Positions 58,301 through 64,000 of a DNA stretch of 64,000 nucleotides are shown piece after piece. This DNA comes from Ceratobasidium sp. AG-K (taxonomy: Eukaryota > Basidiomycota > Agaricomycetes > Cantharellales > Ceratobasidiaceae): the NCBI GenBank assembly GCA_037039685.1, contig JAWNGF010000012.1, positions 372,001-436,000 of the forward strand, read 5' to 3'. Every line of letters starts with the position of its first letter. Positions within the stretch are counted from its first letter, which is position 1. The notes beneath the pieces are model-generated. The model saw only the letters and a list, made by a program, of their open reading frames with translations. It searched no databases and was not told the DNA's origin. Both the position numbers and the translations under genes were made by a program.

Positions 58301-58684
58301 GCTCCAATTCAGCACCCAGCCTACGTTGCTTTCGGTAAATATCGTCGAATACCAATAACTAGATGGTCCTTACCCGATAGCTTGTAGCCTATTAATTAAA
58401 TCGAGCAATTCTCGACGCTGACGAGCATGTTCATTCGAATTAATATCTTGATCAGCAAGGGTACTTTGATGAGGTTCGTCCGAGTCAATGTCGACCATTG
58501 CAAAGTCAAAGAATGAGTTGCTCTCCATACCCGAGCCGATAGTACTAGTTGGTGAAGGGGGGCGATCAACAACCACGACGGGGTCTTCGAGATCAGGCGA
58601 GGCGGATTTTGAGTTTCGCGTATTGTTTGAGGCAGGTTCTGGAGTAGCCTGCCTCGGTGGGCCACGCGCCCAATTAAATGACAT
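55386..58684 (-). CDS. Dynamin-superfamily GTPase with GED
   Basis: Starts at ATG 58684 (MSFNWARGPPRQ) and ends at 55386. Exon 1 58374-58684, exon 2 58233-58320 and exon 3 58146-58180 join in phase; at least seven more follow. A Ser/Pro-rich N-terminus of about 90 residues precedes the G domain: GSQSVGKSS (G1), ALPRAMGTCTRCP (G2 region with the conserved Thr), VDLPG (G3), TKPD (G4). A helical stalk follows, and a GTPase effector domain-like C-terminus (RFSDTIPLAIDQRYIRGFERSIQTAL). No PH domain or membrane helix is seen, so it resembles Mx/Vps1-type proteins. It would oligomerise on membranes; the organelle is unknown. Confidence 0.88.
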
Positions 58685-59652
58685 GGCACTGAGTAGGGAC
58701 AAGGCAGAGGGGAAGGCCACGAGGGCAATTTATAACAATCTCCAGTGGCAACGCGACGGTGTAAGCCAAGCCCACTGTAGCCACATCGATAAAAGAACAA
58801 CGTGTTGAACGCGATGTGATAGCCCAATTTGGGAAACCAAACCGCGCCGGATGTGATATGCGGCTAACGAAGCCGTAGCCACACGAACCACTGACTCGAC
58901 TGAGAATGTTCTTGGAGAAACCTTATGAAAGCTGTTGTACGACGGTATCCGTTTGATGAGACAGCAAATCTAGACGCATACATGCATATATTTGACCTGT
59001 GGATTGATTGCATCGTATCGTTGGTCGGCGGTCCAGTGTCCACCCAGAAAGTTCGAAAGGTTTAATAGAACTTCCACAACCAAGCAGGTATGGTAATGTG
59101 ACCGAATCCAGAAACCCGCATCCCATGCACGCCACATCTCAACGACGAGTGACCGTATTTAGTATCGCTCACATCGTTGCCCATTTCACACCACGCGGTC
59201 CTACACCCCCGAATCGAGCGGGTACCAATAATCCTCAAGTAGCTGCAAAAGTATTGGCACAAACCCAAAGCCCAAGCAGCACAAGCACCGTACAACCCTC
59301 AACCAGTAATCCAAGGAACAATCCTGCACCGTCTACCGTTTACATAATATACGTAACAAGACAAGCGCTCAACGTGGTGGCACTATGCATACGTGGCTCG
59401 CCCAGTGCCAGCCCAATTCAAGCCACAGTGATTGTCCGCAGGTTAATTTTTCGCGGTACCGCACGTCAACCGTGACGTGGAGTTCACACGTCATCGCAAG
59501 TTTCTGGACCAATAATGTATTTCACACCTAAATGAAGCAATACTAAAAAGAAATACAAGCCAGCGGCGGGACGTTGTCCTGATATGTGTATTATAAAACC
59601 TTTCCTCAACTGGGGAGGATATGTACAACCAGAAAGAATGGGTCTATGGGGA
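58685..59652. other. Intergenic, no gene recognised
   Basis: About 970 bases. A plus-strand frame of 155 codons at 59008-59475 lacks domains, codon character and splice context, and was not annotated. Confidence 0.45.
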
Positions 59653-61066
59653 TCAGAAGAAGAGGTATGTGGTGATGAACACGACCTGTGAACCAGTTAG
59701 ATGCGAAACTAGTGCAAGTGGGGGACTTACTAGTGCGATGAGCACGACAAGTTGCAGCGGGACGCCCTCGGGCTGAATCGCCACGGCCGTCTCGGTTTCG
59801 ATGATCGTTCCCTCTTCCGACACGTCGTCCCCAATGACGGTGCTCCCATCGTCCGACATGACCTTGTTACGCCGCCGAACCGTTCCGGCGGGCGGAATCG
59901 ACGCCAACAACCCACGCAGACGGTTAATCTCAATCTGGGCCTCGGAGTATCGCTGGTTGAGTTCTGCAAACGCCGCGTCGTTGGACTTGGAGGGCTTTTG
60001 TTCGGCCGGGGCGGGAGTCGGTGGCTGGGATGGCGTGACGACGTTGATGTTGACGACGTTGGGAGTCGCGGGTTTTTCTTCCTTGAGAGGTTCGATAATT
60101 TGTTGTTGGGTAACGACTTCCTCGGCAATTGAGTATTCCTGGCCTGGCGAATGGGCGCGGTCCCGGACTGGCGGAGGAGAGGGCGTGGGAGAGGAAGGCG
60201 CGGGTGCAACGGGTGCCGGAGCCGGGGCTGGCGGAGCTGGTGCAGGGGCCGGAGGGAAAGTCGGGATCGGAGGCGGAGGCGAGCGAGTTCGACCCTGGAA
60301 TCAAAGGTAAGCAAGAGTAGAAGAGCTGAGAATCTAAACGTACAGCATCTGTAATGTTGGGCGCCGTGTCGTAGCGCTAATAAAGAGTCAGTTTCCGAAA
60401 AAGGAAGGTGCAATGCGGGCATACTCTCGAGTCGTCCATGGTGATGTCTCCGGTCATGTCTCTGCTGTGGCCCAAGTCCTCCTCCTCTAGGACCTGGCCT
60501 TCGGGCGGGAGGTACGCGACTTTGATCTTTTGTTGGTGGATTTGGGGAGGCTTTTCGTCTTCATCGAATTGCCACTGCAACGAGTGAGATCAGGCGGATG
60601 AAACGAGGCCGGTACATACCATGTCGTGTGGGGCCCGAGATAGTCTCTCGGGGGATATGATCATGCTCTGGACAAGGAACTTGTCTTTGCATTTGGTGGA
60701 GAGCGGCGGGTCCTCGCGCATTGCCTGCAACAACACTGCACACGAGTTGGTCGATACACGTTGATCAATAAGCGCTACGGACCTTGGACATCGGCACTCT
60801 CTCCGGGCTCAATGACGCCCGAGTTGGGGCGGACACAGTAGAGCTGCGCGGGTCAGATTGTGTGGACAAGCTCCGGATCGGGCTTACTTTTGGTGCAGTG
60901 GTCTTGACCTTGAACGCAACCGGCTGCGAGTTGTGATTTGTCACGGTCAGTGTTCGGCGCACAATCTGGGTAAGGGGGCCTGCAAACAGTCAGCAACACC
61001 CCATGCACCTCAACTAGACCCACGATTGAAGCCGAGCTGGTTGCTCGGATTGAGTTGGACAGACAT
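59653..61066 (-). CDS. VAP/Scs2 ER membrane-contact protein
   Basis: Eight exons from ATG 61066 (61066-61024, 60979-60888, 60843-60783, 60735-60620, 60574-60425, 60376-60344, 60294-59731, 59685-59653) sum to 1,092 bases, 363 residues. The N-terminal MSP domain has SVQLNPSNQLGFNR, RTLTVTNHNSQPVAFKVKTTAPKLYCVRPNSG and a KFLVQSM segment, which bind FFAT motifs. A Pro-rich linker, a short coiled coil (FAELNQRYSEAQIEINRLRGLL) and a C-terminal tail anchor (LQLVVLIALVVFITTYLFF) follow. It tethers the ER to other membranes and recruits lipid-transfer proteins. It is divergent from ERG24 across 140 bases. Confidence 0.93.
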
Positions 61067-61206
61067 TGTGACGGTGCTGGTGGAGGGCAGGAGGACACGA
61101 GAAAAACACTGCCACGACGAGGCCAGTCACGCCTCGTCATTGCTGACAAACACGGCGCTTATCGCCTCGATGTTTGTATCCATCCTGTTGACGCGCCCCC
61201 ACCACC
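61067..61206. promoter_or_regulatory. Shared divergent promoter of VAP and ERG24
   Basis: Only 140 bases separate the two start codons, which face away from each other. Both genes must therefore be controlled from this short stretch or from within each other's 5' ends. No TATA box was seen. Confidence 0.55.
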
Positions 61207-62793
61207 ATGTCTGTGCGCAATCCCAAGACGACGCACTATGAGTTTTTTGGCCCGCCTGGAGCGACGTTTGTGTCGCTCACAGTCCCTCTCACCATCTATG
61301 GGCTTTATTTCACCTGCTCTGAAGCAGCTGGTGGCTGTCCCCCTCACCCCTGGTCCATCCCAGTCAACTTTGTCAACGCAGTCCAGGATATTGACTGGTG
61401 GAAGAGCCTCTTTGACCGCGATGCATCGATTGCCTATGCGGCCTGGTACGCCTTTACCGTCGTTGCCTGGTACGTTCTCCCGGGTGACTGGGTGGAAGGC
61501 ACCGAGTTGCGCACAGGGGGGCGCATCAACTACAAAATCAATGGTAAGCCAGCACTTTTTTCTTGTTCTTTGCTAACAATGTTGACCAGCCTTCTCGACG
61601 ATGCTCCTCGCCCTCGGTCTCACCGCTGGTTGGATCATGAACTTTGGCCCCCAGTCGTTCACCTTCATCTACGAGCATTGGATCGGACTCTGCACCGCGT
61701 CCATTGTCAACTCGTTCATCCAGGCCACCTACTGCTACTACATCTCCACCCGCAGCGAAGACACTCGTACCCTTGCCCTTGGCGGCAACTCTGGTAACCT
61801 TATTTACGATGTACGTTCAACTTTTGTTTTTCAGCCTGATCTAACTCTTTGCAGTGGTTCATCGGGCGTGAACTCAACCCCGCGATCGGCTCACTGGATA
61901 TCAAGTCCTTCAATGAGCTCCGCCCTGGCTTGATCCTCTGGTTGTTGTGCAACATTAGCTCAGCCTGCGAACAGCTCACTCGTCGTGGCGGATGGATCCC
62001 AACCGACTCGATGGGCCTTGTTCTCTTCTTCCAGGGCCTCTATGTCGTTGACGCACTCTACAACGAGGTAAGGCAACTCCTTCTCCTTGCTATAGATCCC
62101 TTATTGACATTTTTCAGCCCTCAATCCTCACGACCATGGACATCACGACCGATGGCTTCGGATTCATGCTCGCAGTCGGCGACCTCGCCTGGGTCCCGTT
62201 CACCTACTCGCTCCAAGCCCGCTACCTCGCCTTCAACCACATCGAACTCGGCCCATTCTGGACCTGTGTCATTTTCTGCATCCACGGCCTCGGCTACTGG
62301 ATCTTCAGGTCTAGCAACAACGAAAAGAACGAATTCAGGAATGGAAGGAACCCAAAGAGTGAGCACACCCCTCGGCGCTTCGGATCGTACGATTAACAAT
62401 AATTCGATAGACCTCACATCGTTCCAGACTGAACGTGGTACGAGGCTCTTGACCAGTGGATGGTGGGGAATGTGTCAGCACCCTAATTACCTGTGCGTTC
62501 TTTTGTAATTTTTGGTGGTGCGGTTACTGATTTGGTTATAGTGGTGACTGGATCATGGCGGTTTCGTACTCGCTCCCGACTGGGTTCAATACCCCGATTA
62601 CCTATTTCTACTGCATCTATTTCTTGATCCTGTTGTTGCACAGGCAGACGCGTGACGACGAGGCGTGCCGCAAAAAGTGGGTCTCATCGAATTTCTTAGA
62701 TTTCATAGACTGACATGGCCGCGCAGGTACGGAAAGGACTGGAACACATACACGCAAATCGTTCCATGGAAGATGTTCCCGTACATCTACTAG
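61207..62793 (+). CDS. ERG24: Delta(14)-sterol reductase ERG24
   Basis: ER membrane enzyme of ergosterol synthesis that reduces the C14 double bond with NADPH after Erg11. Seven exons (61207-61543, 61590-61810, 61855-62067, 62118-62358, 62411-62492, 62542-62676, 62727-62793) sum to 1,296 bases, 431 residues, the usual fungal length. Several membrane helices are visible. Family marks include GRELNPAIGSLDIKSFNELRPGL, LTSGWWGMCQHPNYLGDW, SLPTGFNTPITYFY and the C-terminal HRQTRDDEACRKKYGKDWNTY. Morpholine and related amine fungicides target this step. It converges on ORC2 with 84 bases between. Confidence 0.95.
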
Positions 62794-62877
62794 GTTCGAC
62801 TAATCACTGGGGATGTATATAGCAGACTTGTTTGATACGGTGTACTTTTCTGTATGGCTTGTTCAATCAACTGGTTT

Positions 62878-64000
62878 CTACTTGTTCAAGTACCCTACAA
62901 TCGTCTTCAAGACATCCTGAGCAGCCGGCACCCAAATAACCTCCTTTCCCTGTTCATTGTCCCCCGACACTACCATTCCATGATCCCTAAACTCTCCCAA
63001 CAACCCACGAAGCGCCGCATCATTCGCCGCCACAAACTCGTCCCGCGCCTCGGCCAACAACGCATCATACAACACCGCATACTTGGCCATCCCGCTCGCA
63101 GGGGTCCGCACCACACCCTCCTCCTCCAACTCGCGCAACTGCTTATTCCCAAGCAACAAGAACACCTTTTGCGCCTTGACCGTCACAGAAGCAAACACGT
63201 GTTGCGCCGCCGAGGCCATCACTTCTGCCGACCCGACGACGGCAGCGCCAGTCGAAGTCGTAGTGACCGAGGGGGGAACCGTCAAGTCTCGATTCGCCAA
63301 CTCGGCGTTGTACGGCTCGAATGTCGTCAGGTCGTGCCATAGCCAGGACCACGTTTTCAACCCCCTCTGCACGCCCTCCTCTCGATCCTCGTTTGCCAGT
63401 ACCCCTAGATGCGGTTTGCGTCCCAGCGCCTGGTCGCGCGGAAATAGCAGTGCCGAATTGATATGGTCCACCGTGGCGACAAGGTGGATATTCCGCGCCG
63501 ACGCGAGGGTTAATAAAACCCTCTGCGCACGGGCATTCGCGAGTTGCGGCGCGTCGATATTATGAATGATCAAGAACAATCTGTCGCTCCGGTCCTCGTT
63601 GAACACCTCGGCTATCCGATTCGCGCGTGCGTCGGCCCCTGATCCCCCAAGCGGCTCTTCCTCCACACCCGGGACTTGTTCTATCGACGCCAGCACGTCC
63701 GCCGGACCCACGTTTGGCAAGAACCCATTGACGACGACGACGTGCCCCTCGTTTGCACACTCCAACTGGGCGAACTCGTTGACCAGCGCGCGTTTACTCC
63801 CAAATCCATAAAACAGCAGATTAAACCCCTCGAGGAGCTCGGTCAACCAGTGCGGAAAGAGCGCGGTCGGTTTACCGAGGGCGTGTTTGGGTGGGGGAAA
63901 TGTGGGGAGGGGGTGTGCGAGCGGTTGGGCGACGTGCGAGTAGAGTGTGTCTGAGGACCTGGCGGATTTCGAGTGGTGGTGAAAGTAGAGGTCAAAGGGT
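62878..64000 (-). CDS. ORC2: Origin recognition complex subunit 2, C-terminal part
   Basis: The minus-strand frame is open from the window end to the stop at 62878, about 374 codons, with no intron seen. It contains FNLLFYGFGSKRALVNEFA, a typical ORC2 AAA+-like segment, then LFLIIHNIDAPQLAN, IHLVATVDHINSALLFP, WLWHDLTTFEPYN and a C-terminal winged-helix-like part. ORC2 helps load the MCM helicase at replication origins. The N-terminal region lies outside the window. Confidence 0.93.
   Translation of the reverse strand, partial: PFDLYFHHHSKSARSSDTLYSHVAQPLAHPLPTFPPPKHALGKPTALFPHWLTELLEGFNLLFYGFGSKRALVNEFAQLECANEGHVVVVNGFLPNVGPADVLASIEQVPGVEEEPLGGSGADARANRIAEVFNEDRSDRLFLIIHNIDAPQLANARAQRVLLTLASARNIHLVATVDHINSALLFPRDQALGRKPHLGVLANEDREEGVQRGLKTWSWLWHDLTTFEPYNAELANRDLTVPPSVTTTSTGAAVVGSAEVMASAAQHVFASVTVKAQKVFLLLGNKQLRELEEEGVVRTPASGMAKYAVLYDALLAEARDEFVAANDAALRGLLGEFRDHGMVVSGDNEQGKEVIWVPAAQDVLKTIVGYLNK

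Noticed and set aside
59008..59475. 155-codon plus-strand frame between the dynamin-like gene and VAP
   Set aside because: No domain, no signal, weak composition and no supporting splice sites. It looks like a chance frame in intergenic DNA.

Overview
The window is nuclear DNA of a filamentous basidiomycete. Genes carry many short GT-AG introns (mostly 45-60 nt), microexons are present, and a GH131 enzyme with a CBM1 cellulose-binding tail points to a plant-associated fungus. Gene content and style suggest an Agaricomycete such as Rhizoctonia/Ceratobasidium; that genus-level guess is inference. No bacterial operons, CRISPR arrays or convincing RNA genes were seen.

Region 1 (1-14,062) is a nest of transposable elements. 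It opens with the 5' part of a Ty1/copia element on the minus strand (LTR 1620-1867, a primer site matching the anticodon loop of initiator tRNA-Met, gag, start of pol). Next is a decayed Tnp2-like transposase relic (about 2200-4900, minus) and unexplained decayed sequence. A complete but mutated Ty3/gypsy chromovirus follows at 5935-13180, with 459-bp LTRs, a CCACA target duplication, a polypurine tract, a Tf1-style self-priming signal and an extra ORF after pol. It is inserted at the tip of an 879-bp inverted-repeat element (13184-14062).

Region 2 (15.2-31.3 kb, plus strand) holds host genes: a GH131-CBM1 secreted glucanase; a VNX1-type vacuolar cation/H+ antiporter with a one-base frameshift in its exchanger motif; a small putative membrane protein; a membrane-anchored Cu/Zn superoxide dismutase; a large Ser/Thr kinase; and an SMP-30/lactonohydrolase-like secreted protein.

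Region 3 (31.4-38.4 kb) has a small beta-trefoil-like gene or relic (minus) and a tandem pair of predicted P-loop GTPases with an unusual GTPase, Cys-rich, hydrophobic and coiled-coil layout. A broken third copy lies between them.

Region 4 (38.8-50.5 kb) has BMS1 (ribosome biogenesis, plus), converging on a very long CSC1/OSCA-like channel gene (minus), then a secreted alpha/beta hydrolase (minus). Region 5 (51-55 kb) has a poorly preserved F-box/LRR gene, EAF7 (NuA4 subunit) and a second beta-trefoil-like gene. Region 6 (55.4-64 kb) has a dynamin-superfamily GTPase (minus), then VAP/Scs2 (minus) and ERG24 sterol C14-reductase (plus), divergent across 140 bp, and ORC2 (minus), which runs off the window end.

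Exon borders were placed by hand from splice motifs, reading-frame phase and family similarity recalled from memory. Where phases sum to a whole number of codons this is stated. No database search was possible.
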